From Tardiphaga robiniae (GTDB lineage Bacteria; Pseudomonadota; Alphaproteobacteria; Rhizobiales; Xanthobacteraceae), in assembly GCF_001618955.1 (NCBI RefSeq), contig NZ_LVYV01000023.1, positions 434,001 through 498,000 of the forward strand: a DNA stretch of 64,000 nt, written 5' to 3'. Positions 54,768-63,709 of the stretch are shown one piece after another; position 1 is the stretch's first letter; each line of letters starts with the position of its first letter. The notes under the pieces are model-generated. The model ran no database searches, was not told the origin of the DNA, and worked only from the letters and a program-made list of their open reading frames with translations. The translations under genes and the position numbers were made by a program.

Positions 54768-55637
54768 ATGCGCACCATCTTCAGCATCATGACCGACGCC
54801 GTTGCCTACGGGATGGTGCTGTTCATCATTTCTATCGGCCTGTCCATCATGATGGGGCTGATGCGCGTGGTGAACCTCGCACATGGCGCTTTCGCCATGA
54901 TTGGCGGCTATCTGGCCTCCTATGCGATCCGCGACCTGCATGTGCATTACAGCGTCGCGATCCTGATGGCAGTGATCGGTACCATCATCGTTTCGATCCC
55001 GTTCGAGATTCTGCTGTATCGCCGGATCTACCGGAAGTCCGATCCGCTGATTCAGGTGCTGATGACCATTGGCATCACGTTCTTCATCATCGGCATCGTC
55101 AATTTCATCTTCGGCCCGTCGCTGAAATCGATTCCGTTGCCACAGACACTCAGTGGTCCGCTCGATATCGGTTTCCGCATGCTGCCGACTCATCGCATCT
55201 TTGTCATCGCCTGCGGCGTGGTTACGGCGCTGGCGCTGTGGCTTCTGATCGAGAAGACGGAGTTCGGAATCAAGCTACGCGCCTCGGTCGATCATAGTGG
55301 TATGGCGGACGCCTTGGGCATCCGCACCGAAATCATCTACGCAGTGACCTTCGCGCTGGCGATCGGGCTCGGCGCATTCGGTGGCGTGGTCGGCGCGGAG
55401 ATCCTGCCGATCGAACCGTTCTATGCACTGCGCTATATGGTGACGTTCCTCGTCGTGGTCTCCGTCGGGGGGGCGGGTTCGATCCTTGGTGCGCTGTCGG
55501 CGTCGCTCTTGCTCGGCCTCGCCGACACCACCGGCAAATATCTCGCGCCGGAGTTCGGCGACTTCTTCTTCTATCTGTCGGTGATCGTCATCGTGTTCCT
55601 GTTTCCGCATGGCCTGTTCGGCAGGTCGCACGCATGA
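54768..55637 (+). CDS. livH: Branched-chain-type ABC permease LivH
   Basis: 289 residues from the ATG at 54768 (AGGA upstream). About eight membrane segments; the family motif MGLMRVVNLAHGAFAMIGGY is near the N-terminus and VVVSVGGAGSILGAL near the C-terminus. It forms the transmembrane channel with LivM. Its stop overlaps the livM start (ATGA). Confidence 0.94.
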   Translation: MRTIFSIMTDAVAYGMVLFIISIGLSIMMGLMRVVNLAHGAFAMIGGYLASYAIRDLHVHYSVAILMAVIGTIIVSIPFEILLYRRIYRKSDPLIQVLMTIGITFFIIGIVNFIFGPSLKSIPLPQTLSGPLDIGFRMLPTHRIFVIACGVVTALALWLLIEKTEFGIKLRASVDHSGMADALGIRTEIIYAVTFALAIGLGAFGGVVGAEILPIEPFYALRYMVTFLVVVSVGGAGSILGALSASLLLGLADTTGKYLAPEFGDFFFYLSVIVIVFLFPHGLFGRSHA

Positions 55638-56635
55638 GCGAGATCGTCGTGACCCACGTTCCGCACAAGCGCAGCATTCCCTTCGGTCAGGAGGCGGTAG
55701 GTGCGCTGAGTATCATCGCGCTTGGTGCCATCGGCTACTTTCTGTATCCGGACGATCTGGCGTTCCTGACGCGGCTGATCGGCATCGCATTCCTGGTGCT
55801 GTCGCTCGATTTGGTCACCGGTTATTGCGGCGTCGCTACCCTCGGCCATGCCGCGCAATTCGGCGTCGGCGCCTATGCCGCCGGCATTGCTTGCGTGCGC
55901 GGCATTACAGATCCCGTCGCGTTGCTGGCGGTCGGCGTGTTTGCGGGCACGATCATGGGGCTGATCTCCGGCGCGCTGATCACGCGGTTTCGCGGGCTGC
56001 CGCAGCTGGTGCTGTCGATTGCCGTGGGGCAATTGGTCGCCGCACTTGCCAACAAGCTGTCGTGGCTGACCGGCGGCAGCGACGGCCTGTCCGGTATCAC
56101 ACCGGGCAAGGTGTTCGGCATCTTCAATTTCGACATGTACAGCCGCACGGCATTTTTGTTCTCGCTGGGCGTGCTGGTCATTGTCTTCGTGCTGCTGCAG
56201 CGTTTCGTGCGCTCGCCATTCGGCCTCATGTGCCGCGGCATCAAGGATGACGATCTGCGCGCCAGGATGATCGGTGTCTCGATCTATCCGCGCCTTGTCG
56301 TGATGTATGGCGTCGCTGGTGCCGTTGCCGGGATCGGTGGAGCGCTGACGGCGATCAGCACCGGCGTCGTCGGTCTCGACAGCGTCAGCTTCGAACGATC
56401 AGCCGAAGTTCTGGTGATGCTGGTGCTTGGCGGTGCAGGGCATCTGTGGGGCGCTCTGGCCGGCACGGTGATCTTCATGATCTTCGAGCATATCGTGGCC
56501 GCCGCCAATCCGTTCCACTGGATGACGCTGGTCGGCCTGCTGCTGATCCTGATTGTGGTGTTCGCGCCGCGCGGGCTGATCGAACCAGTGCTGTCGCTGG
56601 CCTCCCGCTTCAAGCGCAAGGGAGAGGCGGCATGA
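55634..56635 (+). CDS. livM: Branched-chain-type ABC permease LivM
   Basis: 333 residues with about nine membrane segments. LSLDLVTGYCGVATLGHAAQ is the LivM pattern, and GLMCRGIKDDDLRARMIG marks the ATPase-coupling loop. It pairs with LivH. Its stop overlaps the livG start (ATGA). Confidence 0.94.
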   Translation: MSEIVVTHVPHKRSIPFGQEAVGALSIIALGAIGYFLYPDDLAFLTRLIGIAFLVLSLDLVTGYCGVATLGHAAQFGVGAYAAGIACVRGITDPVALLAVGVFAGTIMGLISGALITRFRGLPQLVLSIAVGQLVAALANKLSWLTGGSDGLSGITPGKVFGIFNFDMYSRTAFLFSLGVLVIVFVLLQRFVRSPFGLMCRGIKDDDLRARMIGVSIYPRLVVMYGVAGAVAGIGGALTAISTGVVGLDSVSFERSAEVLVMLVLGGAGHLWGALAGTVIFMIFEHIVAAANPFHWMTLVGLLLILIVVFAPRGLIEPVLSLASRFKRKGEAA

Positions 56636-57396
56636 CCAATCTCCTCGAAGCCCGCGGCGTGTCGTGCTCGTTCGGCGGGCTGCATGTGACGCGCGACGTC
56701 AATTTCAAATTGACTGCCGGCGACCGCGTCGCGCTGATCGGCCCGAACGGCGCTGGCAAGACCACGCTGGTCAATCTGATCACCGGCGACATCGCGCCGA
56801 GCGAAGGCCAGTTCTTCATGGGCGGTGACGAGATCACGGGTCTCAGCATTCCCGATCGCGTGCGTCGCGGCCTGGTGCGCACGTTCCAGACCACGCGGCT
56901 GTTTGCCAATCTCACCGTCGCCGACAATGTCGCGCTGGCGATCATGCAGCGCAAGCGCATCACGCGGCGTTTTTTCTCGTCATCGACGGAGCTGCCGGAA
57001 GTCCGTGCGGAGTGGAGTGAGATCCTTAGCCATCTTGGCCTCGCCAAGCTCGCCTATCGCAAGGTGGTCGAGCTCGCCTACGGCCAGCAGCGCCTGATCG
57101 AGCTTGCCATCGGCCTCGCGCTGCATCCGAAGGTGCTCCTGCTCGACGAGCCCGCCGCCGGCGTGCCGCATGACGAGGCGCCCAAAATCCTTGAGGCGAT
57201 CAATCGGCTGCCATCGGATATCGCCGTGTTGATGATCGAGCACGACATGGATCTGGTGTTCAAGTTTGCCAGGCGCGTACTGGTGCTGGCGGCCGGACGG
57301 TTGATCTTCGAGGGATCGCCCGATGAGGTCACCGCCGATCACGAAGTGCGCCGCGCGTATTTGGGGAGCTATGCCGATGCCCGCCGCGCCACTTGA
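56632..57396 (+). CDS. livG: Branched-chain-type ABC ATPase LivG
   Basis: 254 residues from the ATG at 56632. Walker A GPNGAGKTTLVNL, Walker B KVLLLDEPAAGVPHDE. The signature motif is altered: LAYGQQRLIELAIGL instead of LSGGQQ, which is seen in many LivG-type ATPases. It powers transport with LivF. The end overlaps the livF start by 20 bases. Confidence 0.94.
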   Translation: MTNLLEARGVSCSFGGLHVTRDVNFKLTAGDRVALIGPNGAGKTTLVNLITGDIAPSEGQFFMGGDEITGLSIPDRVRRGLVRTFQTTRLFANLTVADNVALAIMQRKRITRRFFSSSTELPEVRAEWSEILSHLGLAKLAYRKVVELAYGQQRLIELAIGLALHPKVLLLDEPAAGVPHDEAPKILEAINRLPSDIAVLMIEHDMDLVFKFARRVLVLAAGRLIFEGSPDEVTADHEVRRAYLGSYADARRAT

Positions 57397-58090
57397 TATC
57401 CAGAACCTGAGCGCGGGCTACGGCCCAACGCGGATCATCGAGGGCATTTCGTTCTCGGTGAAAGCAGGTGATCGTCTCGCCGTGCTCGGCCGTAACGGTA
57501 TGGGCAAGACCACGCTGCTGGCGACGCTGATGGGCCTGACGACGCGCCATGCCGGCGAGATCAGGATCGCTGACCAGGATGTCACGGCCAGGCGCACCTC
57601 GGCGCGCGCCGATCTCGGTATCGGCTATGTGCCGCAGACCCGCGACATTTTCGCCTCGCTGACGGTGGAGGAGAATCTGCGTACCGGGCTGAAGGGGCGG
57701 CCGGCGTCGGCGCTCGATGAAGCCTATGCGATGTTCCCGCGGCTACGCGAACGCCGCGGCAATTACGGCAAGCAGCTGTCAGGCGGTGAGCAGCAGATGC
57801 TGTCGATGGCCCGAACACTGCTGGGCAAGCCCTCGATCCTGTTGCTCGATGAGCCGCTGGAAGGTCTGGCGCCCGTCATATGCGACGAGCTGATGGCATT
57901 GCTGGCGAAGCTGGCCGCCACCAGTGAAGTCACCATCATTCTGGTCGAGCAGCAGATCGAGCGCGCACTGGATTTCGCGAGCAGCGTCATGGTGATGGAG
58001 CGGGGCCGTACCAGCTGGACTGGCACGCCGGATGTGCTGATCGCCGACCGCGCGCTGGTCGATCGGCTGGTCGGTGTCGGCATTCACTAG
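57377..58090 (+). CDS. livF: Branched-chain-type ABC ATPase LivF
   Basis: 237 residues from the ATG at 57377, chosen for its spacing to GGGGAG; an ATG two codons earlier is possible. Walker A GRNGMGKTTLLATL, signature LSGGEQQMLSMARTL, and Walker B SILLLDEPLEGLAP. It is the last gene of the catabolic plus-strand arm. Confidence 0.93.
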   Translation: MPAAPLDIQNLSAGYGPTRIIEGISFSVKAGDRLAVLGRNGMGKTTLLATLMGLTTRHAGEIRIADQDVTARRTSARADLGIGYVPQTRDIFASLTVEENLRTGLKGRPASALDEAYAMFPRLRERRGNYGKQLSGGEQQMLSMARTLLGKPSILLLDEPLEGLAPVICDELMALLAKLAATSEVTIILVEQQIERALDFASSVMVMERGRTSWTGTPDVLIADRALVDRLVGVGIH

Positions 58091-58119
58091 ATTCCGGAAT
58101 TGGCGCGCCGGCTGGCGCG

Positions 58120-58293
58120 TCAGGCCCGAAAGATCGTGATCCCCAATACCAGCAGCACGATGCAGATCGCCAGGAAGATATAGAAAAGCACGCGTGCGAC
58201 ATCCGCCGTGGCAGCGGAAATGCCGGTGAAGCCGAACAGGCCGGCGGCGACGGAAATCAGAAAGAAGATCAGCGCCCATTTCAGAAGGCTCAT
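58120..58293 (-). CDS. DUF1328 small membrane protein
   Basis: 57 residues from the ATG complementary to 58291-58293, with GGAG upstream. Two membrane segments ([19 protein letters not shown] and [19 protein letters not shown]) separated by a short TGISAATAD turn are typical of the DUF1328/YtjA family. Function unknown; such peptides are often stress-induced. It converges with livF. Confidence 0.88.
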   Translation of the reverse strand: MSLLKWALIFFLISVAAGLFGFTGISAATADVARVLFYIFLAICIVLLVLGITIFRA

Positions 58294-58633
58294 CGGGGAA
58301 CTCCGGTTGCAGCGGTTCCGGAACGCCCCGCTGCGAGATTTGGTTCCGGCTCGCAACCAAAGCAGCTCGCTAATGCGGCACCGGTCCGGGGGAATGCGTA
58401 ACAGCCTACTAATTAGGCAGCGCAAAGGTATTGGTTAGCATTTTAAACCCGCCCTTAACCAAAACATCCCTAATGAATGGATAGTAGGCCTGCTCCCCGC
58501 AGTGGATTTGTGGTTCGGGGGACGAAGGGTTCAGTATGCGTGTCGCGGTCGGTCATGGGTGGTTGCGCTGGGTGAGCACCGTTACGGCGCAGGGATGTGC
58601 GGTGCCGGCGCCCCGTAGTAAAGTCTGACGCGC
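58294..58633. other. Promoter region of the exopolysaccharide genes
   Basis: 340 bases with no convincing gene. TTGGTTA (58431-58437) and TAACCAA (58456-58462) form a perfect 7-bp inverted repeat with an 18-base AT-rich spacer and may be an operator. The rest of the stretch up to the co-polymerase start is GC-rich. Confidence 0.4.
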
Positions 58634-60931
58634 ATGTTCACCAAACGCGCCATCGTTACGAATACGGAAGCCGCCGATGGCACTGCGGGCGAGAGCCCGC
58701 TGCTCAGGGTTTGGCGCAATCGCAGCCTGTTCGGCGCTGTGTTTCTTGGCGTGATGATCCTGACGGTCATTGCGCTGGTCGTGCTGCCCGTGCGCTATCT
58801 CGCCACAGGTTCGGTGATCGTCGCCGAACAAGAGCCCAGCAATAGCAACGCCTCGGCCGCCTGGGCGCAGAAGATCGGTGACCCCGCCGACGTCGAAAGC
58901 CAGCTCTTGATCGCGCGCTCGCCGCGGGTGATGCGGCTCGCCATGCAGCAGCCGGGCGTCACAGAAGCCGCCATTGAAGAGTGTCAGAGCAGGAGCAGTA
59001 GCTCGACCTGCGAAAAGATGCGGACCGATACGGCGGCGCTGATCGACTATGTGTCGGGAAATTTTGCGATCGGTGCTGTCGGACGTTCGCGCGTCATCAA
59101 TATTTCCTACACCTCGTCGATCCCCGAAGTCGCGCAGAAGATGGCGAATTCGTTGACCAACGCGTTTCTCGACGAGCAGCGGACATCGGGTGCCAGCAGC
59201 CGCGAGGTCGCCGCGTCCTATCTCTGGAAGGAAGCCAAGCAGCTGGATGCAGAGTTGCGCGATGCCGATGCCAAGATCCAGGCATTTCGTCGCAACAAGG
59301 GCCTGATGCGCGGATCGCTGGCGCCGATCAGCTCGGAGCGGCTGAGCAGCATCAGCCAGCAGCTGTCGACCGCCGAGACCGCGCGTGCCGATGCGCTCGC
59401 CCGCTTGCAGGAGATCAAGGCCAATCAGGCGCGCGCTGTCGATTCCCCTTCAGTGCTGTCGAACCGCTCGATCGCCGATCTCAAGCAGCAGCTCACGGTC
59501 GTCACCGCGCAGCTCGCCAGCCAGGCCAATGTACTCGGGCCACGGCACCCGTCGCTGCGTGCGCTGGAGCAGGAGCAGTCCGCGATCAAGGAGCGCATGG
59601 CCACGGAAGTGGCGAGCATTGCAGCGAGCGCGCAGAAGGCGTTCGACGCCAATGATTCCCTCGTGAACGCGCTCAGAAAGCAGATGGATGCCGTGAAGGC
59701 TGAAGTAGGCTCGGCGACATCGGACGAGGCCTCGATCGAGAGCATGGTGCGCAGCACCGAGATCAAGCGCCAGCAATATGCCGATCTCTACAAGCGCGCC
59801 AGCGAACTTGAAACCGAGCGGCGCGTGCTGATTGGCAATACACGGCTGGTCAGCCTTGCCGAACTGCCGACCAAGCCGTTTTTTCCGAAGAAAATTCCGT
59901 TCCTGGCCGCTGGCGGCACGCTCGGCCTGCTGCTCGCATTCGTCGCAGCCTTCTTCGGCGACCGGGTCAATCTTGCGGGTCTGTCCCGGCTGCGGACTGC
60001 AACTATTCGCCCGGTGCGCGCAGCCGCGCCTGCCGCCGAAGCTGCACCAGTCGCAGTCGCTGCACCAGTCGCTCCGGCGCCCGTCCAGACGACTGCACCC
60101 GTGGCGCCGCGTTCTGGACCGCCGCCGACGGCATTGTCATCGGAGTTGGCCGTCGTCACCGGCGCCCCCATTCTGGCACGATTGCCGACCGTCAAGCGCG
60201 ATCCATCGGAATCGCCGATCGGTGCGATCCTCACGGCGCAGTCCGGCGCCTCGCTGGCGCGTGCGCTGCCGCTCGCGCTGCAGGATCGGCACTATCAGGA
60301 TGCGCTCCGCGATCTGGCGACGGGCCTGCTCGCGTCGAACGACGCCAGGACACGCCGCAAGATTCTGGTCGCGTCGCCGACGACGGCCGAGGGCAAAACG
60401 TTTCTGACCCTGACTCTGGCGCAATATCTCGCAACGGCTGGCCGCAGCGTGCTGGTGATCGAATGCGATTTCGGCGCGCCGAAGTTCGAGACCGCGCTCG
60501 GATTGCGCAGTAACCTCGGCCTGCAGGGGATCTTGCGCGGAGACATCACGGCGCGCGAAGCGGTGGTCCGCACCGCGACTCCTAATCTCGACGTCATTCC
60601 TGCCGGGCCGTTCTCGGCATCCGCCGAATTGCTGATGCGCAAACCGCTCGGTGATCTCCTGCTCTGGAGCCAGATCTACGACGTTGTCCTGATCGACGCG
60701 CCATCGCCGGGCATCCAGACCGATCTGGGCGTGCTGGCCAGGCAGGTCGATGGCGTGCTGCTCTGTATGCGTTCCGGCCGCTCGTCGATCGGGCAGGCAG
60801 TGGCCACATCCAGCGCGATCCGTGTCGCTGGCGGCAGCGTCTTCGGCATTGCCGTCACCATGATGCCGGATGCCAATACGCCGCGCGGCACAGACCGGGT
60901 TTCGAATGATGCCTATGCCGGAGCGACGTGA
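58634..60931 (+). CDS. Exopolysaccharide co-polymerase with BY-kinase-like domain (Wzc/ExoP-like)
   Basis: 765 residues. N-terminal Wzz-type region with one membrane segment near 37-58, a long coiled-coil periplasmic part (about 180-370) and a second segment at about 418-440. A Pro/Ala-rich linker (about 460-500) leads to a P-loop domain: Walker A SPTTAEGKTF (K588), Walker A' SVLVIECDFG and Walker B VVLIDAPSPG. It controls chain length and export of a surface polysaccharide. The usual tyrosine-rich C-terminal cluster is absent; only one Tyr is near the end. The start of the glycosyltransferase gene overlaps its stop codon. Confidence 0.9.
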   Translation: MFTKRAIVTNTEAADGTAGESPLLRVWRNRSLFGAVFLGVMILTVIALVVLPVRYLATGSVIVAEQEPSNSNASAAWAQKIGDPADVESQLLIARSPRVMRLAMQQPGVTEAAIEECQSRSSSSTCEKMRTDTAALIDYVSGNFAIGAVGRSRVINISYTSSIPEVAQKMANSLTNAFLDEQRTSGASSREVAASYLWKEAKQLDAELRDADAKIQAFRRNKGLMRGSLAPISSERLSSISQQLSTAETARADALARLQEIKANQARAVDSPSVLSNRSIADLKQQLTVVTAQLASQANVLGPRHPSLRALEQEQSAIKERMATEVASIAASAQKAFDANDSLVNALRKQMDAVKAEVGSATSDEASIESMVRSTEIKRQQYADLYKRASELETERRVLIGNTRLVSLAELPTKPFFPKKIPFLAAGGTLGLLLAFVAAFFGDRVNLAGLSRLRTATIRPVRAAAPAAEAAPVAVAAPVAPAPVQTTAPVAPRSGPPPTALSSELAVVTGAPILARLPTVKRDPSESPIGAILTAQSGASLARALPLALQDRHYQDALRDLATGLLASNDARTRRKILVASPTTAEGKTFLTLTLAQYLATAGRSVLVIECDFGAPKFETALGLRSNLGLQGILRGDITAREAVVRTATPNLDVIPAGPFSASAELLMRKPLGDLLLWSQIYDVVLIDAPSPGIQTDLGVLARQVDGVLLCMRSGRSSIGQAVATSSAIRVAGGSVFGIAVTMMPDANTPRGTDRVSNDAYAGAT

Positions 60932-62085
60932 TGCCCGCTCCGCGCGTTCTGTTCGTCTGCCATACGGGCTCGATCTCCGGCGCTGAGCTCGTTCTGATCG
61001 ATCTCGTTCAGCCATGGGTGGGCGAGTCGGCCTTCCTGTTCGAGGATGGTCCGCTGCAGCAGGCGCTCACAGCCAAGGGCCTGAAGGTGCGCGTGTCGCG
61101 CTGGGGCGAGGGGCTCACGGATGTCAGGCGCGACAGCTCGATCCTGAAAGCCTTTCCGCTGATTGGTCGGCTCGGGGCCATCATTGCCGAATTGACGCGC
61201 GAGGCGCGCCGTCATGACGTCATCTATGCGAATTCGCAGAAGGCCTTTGTGTTATCGGCCGTGGCCGCCACGCTGGCGCGGCGTCCGCTGATCTGGCACC
61301 TGCACGATATCATCAGCAGTGAGCATTTCGGAGCTACACAGCGCCGCGTGCAAGTGGCGCTGGCGAATTATTGCACGGCGAAGGTGGTCGTTCCTTCGCA
61401 AGCCGCTGCAGATGCCTTCATTGCCCAAGGCGGCCGCAAGGAGCTGGTCGCGATCGTGCCCAACGGCCTTGATGTGCCGCCGGACGTAAGCACGCCGCTC
61501 GAGATCAGGCGCGAGTTGAAATTGCCCGAAGGACCGCTCGTCGGAGTCTTCAGCCGCCTCGCGGCCTGGAAGGGGCAGCATATCGTGTTGCAGGCTCTCG
61601 CAAAGACGCCGGGCGTCAGCTGTATTATTGCAGGAGCTGCGCTGTTTGGCGAAGAGCCTTATGCCGAGAAGCTCAACCGGATGGTGGCGGATCTCGGTCT
61701 TGGCGATCGCGTGCATTTCCTCGGCCAGCGCGGCGACGTGCCGAGGCTGATGCGCGCCGTCGATGCGATGATCCATCCCTCGATCGATCCCGAGCCCTTC
61801 GGTCGCACGCTGGTCGAAGCCATGCTCGCCGATGTGCCTGTGATTGCGACGGATGCCGGTGCGGCGTCCGATATTCTCGAGGCCGGCAAGGCGGGGACGC
61901 TGGTGCCGCCCGGAGATGCCGATGCGCTGGCCGCCGCTATTACCAAGGTCATGTTAAGGCCGCCTGAACTGGCGGGCCAGTTGCAATATGCCGAAGCGCG
62001 GGCGCGCTCGCATTACAGCGTCGATCAGATGCTGCAGACGGTCTCGGGCCTGATCGGGCGAGCGGCTGCCGGAGCTCCCGTGTGA
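60931..62085 (+). CDS. GT4-family glycosyltransferase
   Basis: 384 residues from the ATG at 60931, overlapping the upstream stop by one base. GT-B fold: VLFVCHTGSISGAELVLIDL at the N-terminus, IVPNGLDVPP, GVFSRLAAWKGQHIVLQAL, and the donor-binding EPFGRTLVEAMLADVPVIAT with the E-x7-E motif. It probably adds a sugar to a growing lipid-linked repeat unit of the exopolysaccharide. Donor and acceptor are unknown. Confidence 0.92.
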   Translation: MPAPRVLFVCHTGSISGAELVLIDLVQPWVGESAFLFEDGPLQQALTAKGLKVRVSRWGEGLTDVRRDSSILKAFPLIGRLGAIIAELTREARRHDVIYANSQKAFVLSAVAATLARRPLIWHLHDIISSEHFGATQRRVQVALANYCTAKVVVPSQAAADAFIAQGGRKELVAIVPNGLDVPPDVSTPLEIRRELKLPEGPLVGVFSRLAAWKGQHIVLQALAKTPGVSCIIAGAALFGEEPYAEKLNRMVADLGLGDRVHFLGQRGDVPRLMRAVDAMIHPSIDPEPFGRTLVEAMLADVPVIATDAGAASDILEAGKAGTLVPPGDADALAAAITKVMLRPPELAGQLQYAEARARSHYSVDQMLQTVSGLIGRAAAGAPV

Positions 62086-62155
62086 CCGCGTATCGCTGCT
62101 CAATTCTTGGTTTGAAAGCCTGGACGGTCCCTGATCGGACCGCAGCGGTGCGCTT

Positions 62156-63655
62156 ATGAGCGGCGCCCGGCATTCGACGCGCAAGTTTACGGCGATTCTC
62201 ATCAGCGGTGCGCTGACCAGCAAGCTGCTGGGCTTCGGCCGCGAGATATTGATGGCGCAAGTGCTTGGCGCTTCGCTGGTCGCCGACGGCTTTCGTGGTG
62301 CAATCACGGCGGTGATGCTGCCGCTGGCCTTCCTGCAGAACGAAACTGTTCCCGCCGTGATGATCCCGATGCATCGGGATGCATTGAAGGACGGCAACGG
62401 ACCTCAACGCCTTGGCGCCATGACGGTGGCGATCACCGGCATCGCCGTGATCCTGATGGTAGGGCTGCAGGCGCTCGGCGAGCGGGCCGTGGATGCGCTG
62501 GTCGGTGGCTTTTCGGCGGAGGGGCGTAGCCTCACTCTCGACTTCATTCGAATCATGGCGCTGGGCATGCCGGCTTCGGCGATGATCAATGTGCTGGCCG
62601 CGGGGGAAATCGCGCTCGGTCGGACGCGCCTGACGAATATCCGCGCCAGCATCCTGAACATCGCCGTGCTCATGGGCATCGCACTGGTCGCTGTGTCCGG
62701 CAACTTCCATACGCTGGCCTGGTCGTTCTCGATTGCCTTCAACGCGCTCGGCGCCTGGGGCCTCTACACGATGTGGCGCGAGGGGGTGCTCAGCTTCAAG
62801 GGCCTGTCGCTGTCATCGGTGCTGGCGTCAGGCCGCGAATTCTTCCGTCGGCTGCGACCGCTGCTCGCGCTACCGGTCGCCGAACAGGCCAATGTCTGGA
62901 TCGAACGCCTGCTGGCATCGCGGGTCGGGACCGGTGCGGTGGCCTCGCTGGATTATGCGCGGACATTGACCGAAAGCGCGTTGCTGCTGATCAGTCAGCC
63001 GGTCGGGCTGGCGGTGTTGTCCAGCCACCCGCCGAAGGATGTCGGCGCGCAGATCGAAGCGATTGCGCGACCTATTCTCGCACTGGCGGTGCCGGCGTCG
63101 GTCTTTCTCGCGATGTTCGCGCCGGAGATCGTGCGGCTGGTTTTTCTGCGCGGCGCCTTCAACGAGCAGGCGCTATTCCTGACCAGTCAGGCCTTGCGTG
63201 GCATTGCACTTGGCCTATGGGCCGCGACGCTTGGCTGGATCCTGATCCGCATTCTCAATGGCGCAGGCCGGAACTTTGCGGCCGCTGCCATCATCGTCAG
63301 TGCCTATCTGGTTAATATCGTAGTTAACCTTCTCACCTCATACCTGCCCACGGCGCATGAATGGGGCACCTTGTTGCTTGGACTGGGTGAAGCCGCCCGT
63401 GGTATCGTTCTCCTGGCTGGCGTCATGATCGTCCTGGGGTCCCGGCGCAAGCTGCTCTACCTGATGTTTCTCGCGTGTTTCCCGGCAGCGCTGATGGCAC
63501 TCCTCAGCTGGCAAATTCATGAGGTTCTGACGGGTCCGTGGCAGCGGCTTTTCGCCGGTGGCTTTGCCTATCTGGTCTGCCTTGCGCTGTCTGTCGCGAT
63601 GCTGATGCCGGGCGTTTACATTGCGGCATTTGCGCGCGTCCGGGGTCGCTTGTGA
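62156..63655 (+). CDS. MurJ/MviN-family lipid-linked oligosaccharide flippase
   Basis: 499 residues with about 13-14 membrane segments. The MurJ/MviN pattern is visible: TSKLLGFGREILMAQVLGAS and FRGAITAVMLPLAF early on, AEQANVWIERLLAS and LDYARTLTESALLLISQP in the middle, VRLVFLRGAFNEQALFLT later. MurJ proper flips lipid II; relatives in exopolysaccharide clusters are thought to flip other lipid-linked sugars. The position between a glycosyltransferase and a deacetylase gene suggests the latter. It begins 70 bases after the GT4 gene. Confidence 0.85.
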   Translation: MSGARHSTRKFTAILISGALTSKLLGFGREILMAQVLGASLVADGFRGAITAVMLPLAFLQNETVPAVMIPMHRDALKDGNGPQRLGAMTVAITGIAVILMVGLQALGERAVDALVGGFSAEGRSLTLDFIRIMALGMPASAMINVLAAGEIALGRTRLTNIRASILNIAVLMGIALVAVSGNFHTLAWSFSIAFNALGAWGLYTMWREGVLSFKGLSLSSVLASGREFFRRLRPLLALPVAEQANVWIERLLASRVGTGAVASLDYARTLTESALLLISQPVGLAVLSSHPPKDVGAQIEAIARPILALAVPASVFLAMFAPEIVRLVFLRGAFNEQALFLTSQALRGIALGLWAATLGWILIRILNGAGRNFAAAAIIVSAYLVNIVVNLLTSYLPTAHEWGTLLLGLGEAARGIVLLAGVMIVLGSRRKLLYLMFLACFPAALMALLSWQIHEVLTGPWQRLFAGGFAYLVCLALSVAMLMPGVYIAAFARVRGRL

Positions 63656-63709
63656 TTTTGATATGCATTTTTGTATTAGAGAGTGCCTTGATCGTCTGAG
63701 GACTTTTCG

